NCBI GenBank assembly: GCA_902609535.1
Contig: CACLSF010000006.1
Span: 1-57,925 of the forward strand
DNA from: an uncultured Pelagibacteraceae bacterium
GTDB lineage: Bacteria > Pseudomonadota > Alphaproteobacteria > Pelagibacterales > Pelagibacteraceae
Length of the DNA stretch: 57,925 nucleotides
Reading direction: 5' to 3'
This document shows positions 39,148-48,046 of this stretch, piece by piece. The notes beneath the pieces are model-generated. The model saw only the letters and a program-made list of their open reading frames with translations, had not been told where the DNA came from and did no database searches. Positions within the stretch are counted from its first letter, which is position 1; every line of letters starts with the position of its first letter. A program made the position numbers and the translations under genes.

Positions 39148-40338
39148 TTATCTTTGTTTTTTGTCTTTGAATTTTCCACCTTTAATTTCTTTTTCAATAA
39201 AGGCACCTGATGCTTCTCCAACATCAGTAAATTCAACACTAGATGCACCTTCGTAGTTAACTGCTTTACCGCTAGCAAGTAAGTCTAATGCTTTTTTTAA
39301 TTCTCCTGGATATATTTTTTCTCCTGGAGCATTTGCAACTGACATTACATTTGCTTGAACAGTAGCTCGATCAGCTTTACCACCTGCTTGCATAGCTAAA
39401 ACTATTAATGCTGCTGCATCGTAAGACTCTGAAGTATAAGGTCCAGATGAATCAATTCCTGCTCCACCAGCTACACCTTTAAATATTGTAGCACCTTTAC
39501 CCATTGATCCTGGCAAAGATCCAAATGATTTGTTTAGATCATTTCCGAATCTGTCAGTTAAAGAGTCACCGATCATTCCATCAGATAAAACAAATACGTC
39601 AAACGCACCTGAGTCTAATGAACCATCAATGATACTTCCACCAGCTTGGTCTAAGTAACCTAACACAGCCAAAGCATCGCCACCTGCTGCTGCCAATGTC
39701 GCAACTTCAGCACCGTAGTCTCCTTTACCTTCTTCATGAGCTGTAACAACTGTTACGTTTATTCCATGAGCTTTAACAGCTGCAACATATACATCTGCTA
39801 AACCTTTACCGTAGTCGTTGTTAGTGTGTGTAACTGCAATACTTTTAACTTTTCTATCTTTTGTAATATCTGCTAATACTTGACCACCTCTTGCGTCAGA
39901 TGGAGCAGTTCTAAAGAAATATCCATTATCATTAAGATCAGTTAATCCTGGAGAAGTAGCTGATGGTGAAATCATAACTACACCATTTGGAACAGCAACG
40001 TTAGTTGCAATAGCTCCAGTTACACCAGAACAATAAGCACCCATAATTGCTACTACACCGCCAGATATTAAACCTTCTGCAGCAGCTGTTGCAGCAGCTG
40101 AGTCAACACAAGTTGAATCTGCTCTCTCAACAGAAATCTTCTTTCCTCCAAGTAATGAACCTGAATCTGAAGCTTCTTTAAATGCAAGCTCTGCAGATGC
40201 AGCCATTGCTGGAGTTAGGGATTCAATAGGACCTGTAAATCCTAAAATAATTCCCATTTTAATGCCATGTCCATCTGAATATGCTTTAGTTGCAAAGCAA
40301 GAAACAAATACAAACATCGCTAATACTAGTTTTTTCAT
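39148..40338 (-). CDS. livK: HAAT-family ABC transporter solute-binding protein (system 2)
   Basis: 396 residues. A signal peptide ends near residue 21 (A-Y-S). The mature protein begins I-K-M-G-I-I-L-G-F-T-G-P-I-E-S and has the type I binding-protein core, with S-P-S-A-T-S-P-G-L-T-D and F-R-T-A-P-S-D segments typical of LivK-like proteins. It is the only binding protein near the system 2 LivGFHM genes but is transcribed convergently to them, so stoichiometry is set by a separate promoter. Purifying its ligand would define system 2. The ribosome binding site AGAGGGA lies just upstream. Confidence 0.9.
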   Translation of the reverse strand: MKKLVLAMFVFVSCFATKAYSDGHGIKMGIILGFTGPIESLTPAMAASAELAFKEASDSGSLLGGKKISVERADSTCVDSAAATAAAEGLISGGVVAIMGAYCSGVTGAIATNVAVPNGVVMISPSATSPGLTDLNDNGYFFRTAPSDARGGQVLADITKDRKVKSIAVTHTNNDYGKGLADVYVAAVKAHGINVTVVTAHEEGKGDYGAEVATLAAAGGDALAVLGYLDQAGGSIIDGSLDSGAFDVFVLSDGMIGDSLTDRFGNDLNKSFGSLPGSMGKGATIFKGVAGGAGIDSSGPYTSESYDAAALIVLAMQAGGKADRATVQANVMSVANAPGEKIYPGELKKALDLLASGKAVNYEGASSVEFTDVGEASGAFIEKEIKGGKFKDKKQR

Positions 40339-40342
40339 ATAT

Positions 40343-40362
40343 TCCCTCTAATTGTTAACAAT
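40343..40362 (-). promoter_or_regulatory. livK leader: ribosome binding site and a 12-bp palindrome
   Basis: On the minus strand AGAGGGA (40343-40349) precedes the ATG by a few bases. Just upstream lies ATTGTTAACAAT (40351-40362), a perfect palindrome. In such AT-rich DNA a palindrome of this length can arise by chance, so the operator interpretation is weak; the ribosome binding site is good. Confidence 0.35.
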
Positions 40363-40411
40363 TTATATAAACAAAATTAAATCCTATTGATTTTAATTTT
40401 CAATGAGAAAA

Positions 40412-41269
40412 TTATCTCATTTTTTGAGCAAAAAACACTGAAGTAATGACAATTATTCCCCCAATTACTGTTATTAGAGATGGAATCTCACCAAAAATAA
40501 AAAAAGTAAGGATTAAACCAAATACAGGGAACAAAGCGTAGAATGGCAATACCATATCAAGAGGATAAAATTTATAAAGATAGAACATCATTAAATGTCC
40601 AAGCAAAGAAATAATTGCTCCAGCGTATAAAACTGTGAACCAACTTCCTAAACTTATATTTTTTATTGTTTGAAATGTATTTCCCTCAAATATTGCAGAT
40701 AATATTATTAAAATTATAAATCCAGTAAAGCTCATTATAGTATTAGTAAATTTAACATCTAATTCTTTTAAATATCTTGAAAATACTTGGGATAGTCCGT
40801 AGAAAAAAGCCATACCACAAATAAGAATTGACCCTATTATTTCCTCAATTACTTTTGGATCAAAAGCAAGTATCACAATGCCAAAAAAAGATATCATAAT
40901 TAACATCCATTTTTTATAACTTATTTTTTCATTTAAAAATATTGAGCTTAATATAATCCCAAAGGGAATTGAAAGTTGAGCCCCTATTGTAATTGGTGCA
41001 AGTATACTTGATGCATTTATAGACAAATATAAAAACATATTTACTGCAACACCAAAACATAATGAAAACCCAATCAAAGGAATAATATATTTGTTATCTA
41101 TACTTTGAATTTTAAAAAATGGAATTAAACAAATAAAAACAATAGCCATTCTTAATGAACCAAAAAGAATTGGTGGAATAGTGTCGTTTAACCCAAGCTT
41201 GCCAGTTGGATATGCGCTACCTAATAAAAATACAACAAATAAAATAAGTAAAGTATGTTTTGCAGACAA
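40412..41269 (-). CDS. DMT-superfamily (EamA) transporter, module A
   Basis: 285 residues with ten predicted membrane segments in two EamA repeats. The N-terminus contains L-L-G-S-A-Y-P-T-G-K-L-G-L. It is the last gene of the minus-strand module A run, three bases downstream of the aldehyde dehydrogenase, so it probably moves a substrate or product of that pathway. Direction and substrate are unknown. Confidence 0.87.
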   Translation of the reverse strand: MSAKHTLLILFVVFLLGSAYPTGKLGLNDTIPPILFGSLRMAIVFICLIPFFKIQSIDNKYIIPLIGFSLCFGVAVNMFLYLSINASSILAPITIGAQLSIPFGIILSSIFLNEKISYKKWMLIMISFFGIVILAFDPKVIEEIIGSILICGMAFFYGLSQVFSRYLKELDVKFTNTIMSFTGFIILIILSAIFEGNTFQTIKNISLGSWFTVLYAGAIISLLGHLMMFYLYKFYPLDMVLPFYALFPVFGLILTFFIFGEIPSLITVIGGIIVITSVFFAQKMR

Positions 41270-41272
41270 AAA

Positions 41273-42754
41273 TTATCTTATAGAGAAAGGATCTAAAGTT
41301 GGTTCATCAGATGTGTAATACCAAGTTGTCTTAACTCTAGTATAATCTTTAATTGAGTCCATTCCCGCTTCCTTTCCATATCCACTATCTTTAATACCAC
41401 CAAAAGGTGCTGATGGAGAAATCAATCGATAAGTATTTACAAATGTTATACCTGCTCTTATTGCATTAGAAACTCTTAGACCTCTAGAGAAGTCACTAGT
41501 ATAAACTCCAGAAGATAATCCATATTGATTATCGTTCATTTTCTCTATTACCTCTTTTTCTGTATCAAATTTCATAACTGATAAAACTGGCCCAAAAAGC
41601 TCGTTTTCTGCTGTTGGAAGATTATGATTATCACATTCAATTATTGTAGGAGGAAAGTAGTATCCCTCATTTGAAAATGGATGCCTTTCACCACCACATT
41701 TTATTTTTCCACCCTGTTCTGTGGTTTTTTTTATGTTTTTTTCAATAATTTCTAATTGTTTATAATTACTTAAAGGTCCCATTTCTGTATCTGGATCCAT
41801 AGGAGAACCAATTTTTATTTTTTCAGCTCTTTTTGTGAGTTTATCAAGGAACTCATCGTAAATTCCTTTTTGTAGATATAACCTTGAACCAGCAATACAA
41901 CTCTGTCCGCTAGCTCCAAATATTCCTGCAGTAATTCCATTAATAGCATTTTCTTGATGAGCATCATTAAACACTGCAACAGGACTTTTTCCTCCAAGTT
42001 CTAAGCTTACTTCTGATAAATTTTCTGCTGAATTTCTAATTATATGTCTTGCAGTTTCGGGCCCTCCTGTAAAAGCAACTTTTTCAACTAAATTATGTGT
42101 AGTTAAAGCTTTCCCACACGGATCTCCAAAACCTGTAATAACATTTACTACTCCTTTAGGAATACCAGTTTCCTCTATCAATTTTGCAAATTCAAACATT
42201 ACTGCTGGTGCAAGTTCAGAGGATTTAATAACCACAGTATTTCCCATTGCTAAAGCAGGTGCAAGTTTTGTTGCTGTTAAAAACATTTGAGAATTCCATG
42301 GAACAATCGCAGCAATAACACCAATAGGTATTCTTGAAGTTATAGCTTGAATATTTGGTTTATCTATTGGTAGAACTGTACCTTCGACCTTGTCTGCCAT
42401 ACCTGCATAATAATCATAATACTCAGCAATATAATTTGCTTGTTTATTTGTTTCTCTATAAAGTTTTCCAGTGTCTATAGTTTCAATTTTTCCAAGTAAT
42501 TCTGCGTTATCTCTAAGCTTATTTCCAATAGCTCTTAGAAACTTTGCTCTTTCACGCGGTAATATTTTAGGCCAATCTCCTTCAAAGGCTTTTTGAGCTG
42601 CTTGAACTGCTTTATCTACATCAGAAGCACTTGCCTCAGGAACAATAGCCCATGGTTTATTATCCTCTGGATTTAAAGTTTCAAAAGTTTTTTTAGTGTC
42701 GGAGTCAACCCATTCTCCTCCTATGAACATTTTGTATTTTTTCAATTCAGGCAT
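41273..42754 (-). CDS. Aldehyde dehydrogenase (ALDH superfamily)
   Basis: 493 residues, the usual class size. It oxidises an aldehyde to a carboxylate with NAD(P). The general base Glu252 is in L-E-L-G-G-K-S-P, and the nucleophile Cys286 is in G-Q-S-C. The P-W-N-S motif and a C-terminal P-F-G-G-I-K-D-S-G-Y-G-K-E block are intact. It is close to the betaine/hydroxymuconic-semialdehyde dehydrogenase groups, without a clear substrate signature. It overlaps the upstream hydrolase by 8 bases. Together with the ThDP enzyme it could form a 2-oxo acid to aldehyde to acid sequence (inference). Confidence 0.92.
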   Translation of the reverse strand: MPELKKYKMFIGGEWVDSDTKKTFETLNPEDNKPWAIVPEASASDVDKAVQAAQKAFEGDWPKILPRERAKFLRAIGNKLRDNAELLGKIETIDTGKLYRETNKQANYIAEYYDYYAGMADKVEGTVLPIDKPNIQAITSRIPIGVIAAIVPWNSQMFLTATKLAPALAMGNTVVIKSSELAPAVMFEFAKLIEETGIPKGVVNVITGFGDPCGKALTTHNLVEKVAFTGGPETARHIIRNSAENLSEVSLELGGKSPVAVFNDAHQENAINGITAGIFGASGQSCIAGSRLYLQKGIYDEFLDKLTKRAEKIKIGSPMDPDTEMGPLSNYKQLEIIEKNIKKTTEQGGKIKCGGERHPFSNEGYYFPPTIIECDNHNLPTAENELFGPVLSVMKFDTEKEVIEKMNDNQYGLSSGVYTSDFSRGLRVSNAIRAGITFVNTYRLISPSAPFGGIKDSGYGKEAGMDSIKDYTRVKTTWYYTSDEPTLDPFSIR

Positions 42755-43520
42755 TTTTTATATGATCTTTAATTGCTTTATTTACATCATAAGAGCATTC
42801 AATACTACACAGATGTTTACCTACAGGTATTATTTTTGCATCAGAATTTTTAATTTTTTTACTCAGATTGTCCGTCATTTCTGGAGTTGAGCCGATATCA
42901 CCTTCTCCAGTCATCACAAGTGTTTTAACATTAATATTTTCAAATTTTTCGTTATCTTTGTGATTTACAAACAATGAGTAAACTTTAATAAAGTTATCCA
43001 TATTATTATTATTAAGAGTTGTGATGATTTTATCTGAAATTAGAGGATTTTTTTCAATAAAATCCTTATTAAACCATCTTTTGAGCGCGTCTTTTGTAAG
43101 TTTTTGATCTTTTTTTGTCTGCTCAAACCTTTCATTTACTATTTTTTGTTCATCATTAGATCTATTAAATATTGAGCACAACAATGTTAGGGATTTCAAT
43201 CTATCACTAAATTTCGTTCCAAAGTTTCTTGCAATCAATGAGCCTATTGAAAATCCAACAAGGTGAATTTTATCAAATTTTAATTCATCAATTAGATCAA
43301 TAATTTGATCTGAAAAATCATCAAAACTTATTTTTTCTTTATTTAAAGGTGTTCTACCATGTCCAAGAATATCATAAATTAAAACTGTATTATCAAATTC
43401 ATCAATTTGTGGATCCCAAATATTATGATCAAGACCCACACCATGAATAAATACTATTGGAATTCCTTCTTTTTGATTTAGTTTATAGAATGTACCTTTA
43501 GAGTCTATTGCATTGATCAT
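42747..43520 (-). CDS. Alpha/beta-fold hydrolase, module A
   Basis: 257 residues, resembling 3-oxoadipate enol-lactonase (PcaD)-type hydrolases. The oxyanion region F-I-H-G-V-G is followed by nucleophile Ser91 in G-F-S-I-G. A C-terminal acid region G-E-G-D and the catalytic His in G-K-H-L-C complete the triad. It is clearly paralogous to the hydrolase at 56424-57194 (shared R-W-F-x-x-D-F-I-E-K-N-P block). It sits between the DUF1185 and ALDH genes, with 2 bases upstream and an 8-base overlap downstream. A ring-opening, ester or amide cleavage role is inferred. Confidence 0.88.
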   Translation of the reverse strand: MINAIDSKGTFYKLNQKEGIPIVFIHGVGLDHNIWDPQIDEFDNTVLIYDILGHGRTPLNKEKISFDDFSDQIIDLIDELKFDKIHLVGFSIGSLIARNFGTKFSDRLKSLTLLCSIFNRSNDEQKIVNERFEQTKKDQKLTKDALKRWFNKDFIEKNPLISDKIITTLNNNNMDNFIKVYSLFVNHKDNEKFENINVKTLVMTGEGDIGSTPEMTDNLSKKIKNSDAKIIPVGKHLCSIECSYDVNKAIKDHIKNA

Positions 43521-43522
43521 TA

Positions 43523-44110
43523 TTATTTTGGATCAATGCCCATCTCCTTCATATCTTGGTACCTATCACCTGTTCTTGCATGAGCTCTACCTGTCGAGGC
43601 GCCACCGATTGCAATAACAATTTCATCATCAAATGGAGCGTCATGAATTGTAAACTCATGTGTAAGATAATATGGTCTTAAACCAGAGTCGGTTTTGTGC
43701 ATCATTGGGATAGATATTTTTGATCCAGCTGGACCTCTTGTGTTTGTAAAACTTAAATAAGAAGTTCCTCCAACAGCATCTCGAAATTTATTACCAAATC
43801 TTAATGTATGAATAAATGCTGATGCATGCTCTATTTCTCCATTCAGTCCAACCACACCTGCTTTTCCATACGCTAATATTTTATCAGGAGAGCCTATTTC
43901 TTTTATAAGTTCAGGAACCAATAAATCTCCGAGTTTAGGAGCTAGATCTAAAATAATAGGTTTTAAGTCTTCCACAAAACCTTTTCCATTCCAAGGATTT
44001 TTAAAAACTGCAGCAACAGAAACCATCAAAACAGGTTCTTTAGCTTCTTTTCCACCTTCAATAAAAGTCTTATCTACAAATTTAGTGAATTTACGTAATT
44101 CTAATTTCAT
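43523..44110 (-). CDS. DUF1185 / AA_synth family protein
   Basis: 195 residues. It matches the amino-acid-synthesis (DUF1185, PF06684) family: V-A-A-V-F-K-N-P-W near the N-terminus, A-Y-G-K-A-G-V-V-G-L-N-G-E-I-E-H-A-S-A, and G-G-A-S-T-G-R-A-H-A-R near the C-terminus. Despite the family name, no enzymatic function is established to my knowledge. It overlaps the ThDP enzyme gene by four bases (ATGA), so the two are translationally coupled and probably act in the same pathway. Confidence 0.88.
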   Translation of the reverse strand: MKLELRKFTKFVDKTFIEGGKEAKEPVLMVSVAAVFKNPWNGKGFVEDLKPIILDLAPKLGDLLVPELIKEIGSPDKILAYGKAGVVGLNGEIEHASAFIHTLRFGNKFRDAVGGTSYLSFTNTRGPAGSKISIPMMHKTDSGLRPYYLTHEFTIHDAPFDDEIVIAIGGASTGRAHARTGDRYQDMKEMGIDPK

Positions 44111-45807
44111 TTTCTTATTCTATGTGTAAAGCTATCTCTCCTAAAACTGTATAACGCTTTTGGATCTACATCAACATCTATAACAACTGGTTTATTTACT
44201 TTTAATGCACTTTTTACTGCCTCATTAACTTCTGATAATTTTTTAACTTTAATTCCTTTAGCACCGTATAGTTTCGCAACTTCATCAAAAGGAGGACTTT
44301 GAATATCAGCTCCTAAATATCTTTCACCATAGAAATCTTTTTGATAAGCTTTTTCTGCTCCCCAACTCTTATTATTCATTACAATTGTAATTGTGTTAAT
44401 GCCATACTCTACAGCGGTACTTAATTCAGAAATAGTCATTCCAAATCCGCCATCACCCATCAAACTAACGACTGTTTTATTAGGTTTTGCAACCTTTATT
44501 CCCAAACCACATGCAAATGAGAAGCCTACTAAACCAAAATCAAGAGGTGTGAAAAGGGCAGGAGGATTGTAATATTCTAAAGCATCTGTTGCTTGAAGAC
44601 AAAGTGTTCCAGCATCAAGTGTTATTGCAGTATTTTTCGGTAGTACTTTTCTTAATTCTCTGAATAGACCATTCGGTTGGATTGGAAAATTTTTTGACTT
44701 TATATTATCTCTATCTTTAAGAAATTTCGATCTCTCTACTAAAAAGCTCTTTGTCCATTCTTTGTAATTTAAAATTTTCTTTTGTCTTCTTAATTCAGCT
44801 AAAATTTGATTTGTCACAAGAGCAGCATCGCCATGAATACCTACATTAACTGGAAAATATCTTCCTATCATTGTTTTTTCTAACTCAATTTGTACAATTT
44901 TAGCTTTTTTATTTATATTGTCATACGAATAGAAAGTGGAATTGAAACCAAGTCTTGTACCAATTGCAATAATTAGCTCTGCCTCTTTGACTAATCTTGA
45001 TGCAACAATATTTCCTCTAGGTCCCATTTGTCCAGCATTTAACTTATGACTGAAGGGAATTGCATCTCCATGTCCTGCTGCAGTTACAATTGGAATATTT
45101 AAAAATTCAGCTAGCTTTGTTACAGACTTATATTTCGAATTATATTTTATTCCTCCTCCAGCAACAATTACTGTTTTTTTTGAGTTGAGAATAAGTTTTA
45201 TAGTTCTATCAATTAAATTCTTTTTACTTTTTAAGTCACTTTCAGCTTTATAAGATTTTTTATTTTCATTAATCTTAAACTTTGAAGTATCAGAAAGAAC
45301 ATTTCTTGGAAGGTTAATACAAACTGGTCCTCTGCGTGGTGACATTGCAAGATTAAAAGCATCTCTAAAGGCCGTTGGTATATGACTTGCCTTTTTTACT
45401 GTCCATGTTTTTTTTGTTATAGGATCAAAAAGTGATTGTTGATCAAGTCCTTGAAAGGCGTCCTCCATCTTATCTTTAGTAGAATATAAACCTGCAATAG
45501 ATACCACAGGAGAAAATGCTGCTTTTGCTTGCGCTATGCCTGTAACGAGATTAGTTGCTCCTGGACCGTTTTGACCGGCAATTATTACACCTGGTTGATT
45601 AGAAGCTCTTGCATATCCATCCGCCATATGTGTTCCAGTTCTTTCGTCTCTTACACCTATAAATTTAATTTTTTTTTCATGATACAACGCATCAAACATT
45701 TCCATGGTTGCTGAACCAATTAAACCAAAGACGTGTTTAACTTTTTCTTTTTTTAGTGATTTCACTGCCGCTTGACCACCGGTCAAGGTATTCTTGGACT
45801 TAATCAC
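44107..45807 (-). CDS. ThDP-dependent enzyme, acetolactate synthase/decarboxylase-like
   Basis: 566 residues. The architecture is that of the AHAS/benzoylformate decarboxylase superfamily. The activating Glu55 is in R-D-E-R-T-G, the central domain contains G-T-R-L-G-F-N, and an intact Mg/ThDP motif G-D-G-G-F-G-M is followed by M-N-N-K. It is distinct from the biosynthetic ilvB in this window. The AHAS small subunit is absent nearby, favouring a catabolic decarboxylase, lyase or carboligase. Context (ALDH, hydrolase, LLM enzyme) supports a catabolic role, but the substrate is unknown. Confidence 0.9.
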   Translation of the reverse strand: MIKSKNTLTGGQAAVKSLKKEKVKHVFGLIGSATMEMFDALYHEKKIKFIGVRDERTGTHMADGYARASNQPGVIIAGQNGPGATNLVTGIAQAKAAFSPVVSIAGLYSTKDKMEDAFQGLDQQSLFDPITKKTWTVKKASHIPTAFRDAFNLAMSPRRGPVCINLPRNVLSDTSKFKINENKKSYKAESDLKSKKNLIDRTIKLILNSKKTVIVAGGGIKYNSKYKSVTKLAEFLNIPIVTAAGHGDAIPFSHKLNAGQMGPRGNIVASRLVKEAELIIAIGTRLGFNSTFYSYDNINKKAKIVQIELEKTMIGRYFPVNVGIHGDAALVTNQILAELRRQKKILNYKEWTKSFLVERSKFLKDRDNIKSKNFPIQPNGLFRELRKVLPKNTAITLDAGTLCLQATDALEYYNPPALFTPLDFGLVGFSFACGLGIKVAKPNKTVVSLMGDGGFGMTISELSTAVEYGINTITIVMNNKSWGAEKAYQKDFYGERYLGADIQSPPFDEVAKLYGAKGIKVKKLSEVNEAVKSALKVNKPVVIDVDVDPKALYSFRRDSFTHRIRK

Positions 45808-46973
45808 GATACTTTTTTAACTTCAGTATCTAGATCATCTTTAAAATTAGGCATTACTTTTTCAGTGAATAATTTAATACTTTTCATACAATCTTCATGT
45901 TTAACACCCGGAAAATTAGACCAAACTTGAAGATTTTGAAGATTAAGCTCTGATTGAAGTTCTTTAATCTTATCTGTTACATATTCAGGAGTACCAAATA
46001 ACATATTTCGCTTATGTAAAAACTCGTAATTAAGAAGATCTAATTTACCCTTTGTTTCTGGAAGCTCTTCACCAGGATCCATATGATTACCAAGACCTCT
46101 CCAATGACAAACCCATTTCATATAATTCACCATATGTTGCCCAGCTTTCTCTTTGGCCTCTTCCATAGTATCAGCGACAAACATATCTCTAACGAGAGTA
46201 ACGCCTTCACCTAAAGGAACATTTTTTTTAGTAACTTCAGATCTTTTATTTTTGTATGCTTCAAATCTTATTTTCAATGCTTTGACTGTAGGTATCCACA
46301 TAATTACATTTATATTATTTTCTGCAGCCCACTCTATAGATCTTATACCATCAACAACTTGATGTATTGGAGGATGTGGATTTTGATAAGGCTTTGGAAG
46401 AACACTAATTTTTTTCATAGTGCTATCTGCCATATTCATAAATTCTTCACTTGGAGGGCTCATGTCGTGTTGCCAAACATAATTTGGTGATGGGTAAGTA
46501 TAAAACTCTCCATCATGATTAAAAAATTTCTCTGACCATGCTTTTTTTAAAATTTCTAATGTTTCAGCAAATAATCTAAAATTTTTTGCCTGATCTTTTA
46601 AATCTGCTTCTTTGTTTAAATTAATTGCCTCTCTCCCATAAACTCCTCTTGCAACACCAACTTCTACTCTTCCCTTTGAAAGTTGATCAAGTGTAGCAAT
46701 ATCTTCTGCTAATCTAATTGGGTTATGAAAAGTTATTACATTTGCTGCTTGTCCTATTCTTATATTTTTTGTTCTTGCTGCAGCATCTGCTCCTAGCATT
46801 AAGGGATTAGTACATGACTCCATTCCCTCATGGTTAAAATGATGTTCAGTAAACCAAATTGAATTCCAATAGTTTTGATCACAATATTCAGTGATCTGTT
46901 TAGTTTCATCTAATAATTTGTGATATGGTTTGTGTGTCCAATTTGTAGTATTACAGAAATAACCAAACTTCAT
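45804..46973 (-). CDS. LLM-class flavin-dependent monooxygenase, module A
   Basis: 389 residues. It is a bacterial-luciferase-like TIM barrel, with N-terminal M-K-F-G-Y-F-C-N-T, W-F-T-E-H-H-F near 42-48, G-Q-A-A-N-V-I-T-F-H-N-P and S-K-G-R-V-E-V-G-V-A-R-G. These enzymes use reduced FMN and oxygen to hydroxylate or cleave small molecules. It is the first gene of module A, preceded by a strong ribosome binding site, and overlaps the ThDP gene by four bases. It would need an FMN reductase, which I do not see in the window. Confidence 0.9.
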   Translation of the reverse strand: MKFGYFCNTTNWTHKPYHKLLDETKQITEYCDQNYWNSIWFTEHHFNHEGMESCTNPLMLGADAAARTKNIRIGQAANVITFHNPIRLAEDIATLDQLSKGRVEVGVARGVYGREAINLNKEADLKDQAKNFRLFAETLEILKKAWSEKFFNHDGEFYTYPSPNYVWQHDMSPPSEEFMNMADSTMKKISVLPKPYQNPHPPIHQVVDGIRSIEWAAENNINVIMWIPTVKALKIRFEAYKNKRSEVTKKNVPLGEGVTLVRDMFVADTMEEAKEKAGQHMVNYMKWVCHWRGLGNHMDPGEELPETKGKLDLLNYEFLHKRNMLFGTPEYVTDKIKELQSELNLQNLQVWSNFPGVKHEDCMKSIKLFTEKVMPNFKDDLDTEVKKVS

Positions 46974-46978
46974 TAAAG

Positions 46979-46986
46979 CCTCCTTT
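46979..46986 (-). promoter_or_regulatory. Strong ribosome binding site heading module A
   Basis: On the minus strand AAAGGAGG lies 5 bases before the ATG at 46973. This near-perfect Shine-Dalgarno, in the 101-base gap after the IPNS-like gene, marks the LLM gene as the head of its own operon. Confidence 0.7.
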
Positions 46987-47074
46987 AAAAATTAATTTAA
47001 AGACGACCGATCCCACTTTCGTATATGAAATTACGACGAGTTATGTATCGCTTTATAGGATCATATTATTATTC

Positions 47075-48046
47075 TTACCTTTGATATTCAACGAATTTTT
47101 TAAGGGATTTATTAAGAAATTTATCGTATCTGAGACCGCTATTAGTTAGTTTTTCCTTATTTAAAAATGAAAGATTCATTTTAAAGTCATATGAGGGTTC
47201 AAAAAAGAAAGGAACTGAAAGCCTTTTTTGCTTGTTCCATAATACCCTATGATTAGTTGCTTTAAACCTTCCCTTACTTAAATATTCAAGCGCTCTTCCA
47301 GTATTTACAACTAAAGCATTTTTATTAAAGGGAACATCGTACCATTTTTTTGTTTTACGGTTTTGTACTTGTAAACCACCCTTTTTGTTTTGGTAAAGTA
47401 CTGTGAAAATACCACTATCTACATGTGTTTCACATCCAAGAGCAACCCCATCTTGTTTAGAAATTTCAACAGGCTTTGTTTGATTAGGGTAATAATTAAA
47501 ACGTAATGTGCTGAGAGTTTTTAATCTTGAAAATGCTTTTTTTGATATATCAGTATCCTTATTATAGATTTTAATAATACTTTTAAAAAGAATTTCACTT
47601 AAATTAAATATATCATCATAATAATCAGATAACTTAGAAATATTATTTGCAGTAAATGATTGCTTAATATTTAAATATTCTATGTACTGATTTTTTACTC
47701 TTTTTGAATATTTCTTAGTTACTTTTAAATCTCCCAAATCTAGTCCTTCTTTACCATTTACGTCATTAGGAAAGTAACCTCTATAAACATTTTTATTTTT
47801 TTTATTCCATTTTTTTGGAGCTAATTTAAGTTTATTTTTTTTATTTAGTTTGAAAAAATTTTCCCCAACCTTGCAAATTTTATTTATATTTTTTAATTTT
47901 ATACCATGACCTGTAATTTGAAAAAAACCAACATCTAAACAAGCTTTCTGAATTTCTTTAACTATTTTAAGGGTAGGTCTTGTATCAAAACCTTTTTCAA
48001 GAATAGAAGAAATATTTATTGTTGGAATATAGTTTTTTTTTATCAT
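47075..48046 (-). CDS. Isopenicillin-N-synthase-like Fe(II)/2-oxoglutarate oxygenase
   Basis: 323 residues. The N-terminal DIOX_N-like region contains G-F-F-Q-I-T-G-H-G-I. The double-stranded beta-helix has iron ligands His208 and Asp210 (T-H-V-D-S-G) and His266 (A-T-N-H-R-V), with Arg275-x-Ser277 as 2-oxoglutarate contacts. The family includes plant-type oxygenases, ethylene-forming enzyme and isopenicillin N synthase. The Arg-x-Ser pair favours a 2-oxoglutarate-dependent member, and the substrate is open. It overlaps the upstream EamA gene by four bases and closes the minus-strand part of module B. Confidence 0.88.
   Translation of the reverse strand: MIKKNYIPTINISSILEKGFDTRPTLKIVKEIQKACLDVGFFQITGHGIKLKNINKICKVGENFFKLNKKNKLKLAPKKWNKKNKNVYRGYFPNDVNGKEGLDLGDLKVTKKYSKRVKNQYIEYLNIKQSFTANNISKLSDYYDDIFNLSEILFKSIIKIYNKDTDISKKAFSRLKTLSTLRFNYYPNQTKPVEISKQDGVALGCETHVDSGIFTVLYQNKKGGLQVQNRKTKKWYDVPFNKNALVVNTGRALEYLSKGRFKATNHRVLWNKQKRLSVPFFFEPSYDFKMNLSFLNKEKLTNSGLRYDKFLNKSLKKFVEYQR

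Noticed and set aside
40351-40362. ATTGTTAACAAT palindrome as a specific operator
   Set aside because: Palindromes of this length are expected by chance several times in DNA this AT-rich; kept only as part of the livK leader note.
44107-45807. Second biosynthetic acetolactate synthase
   Set aside because: No small subunit nearby and the genomic setting is catabolic, while a complete ilvBH pair is already at 5584-7898.
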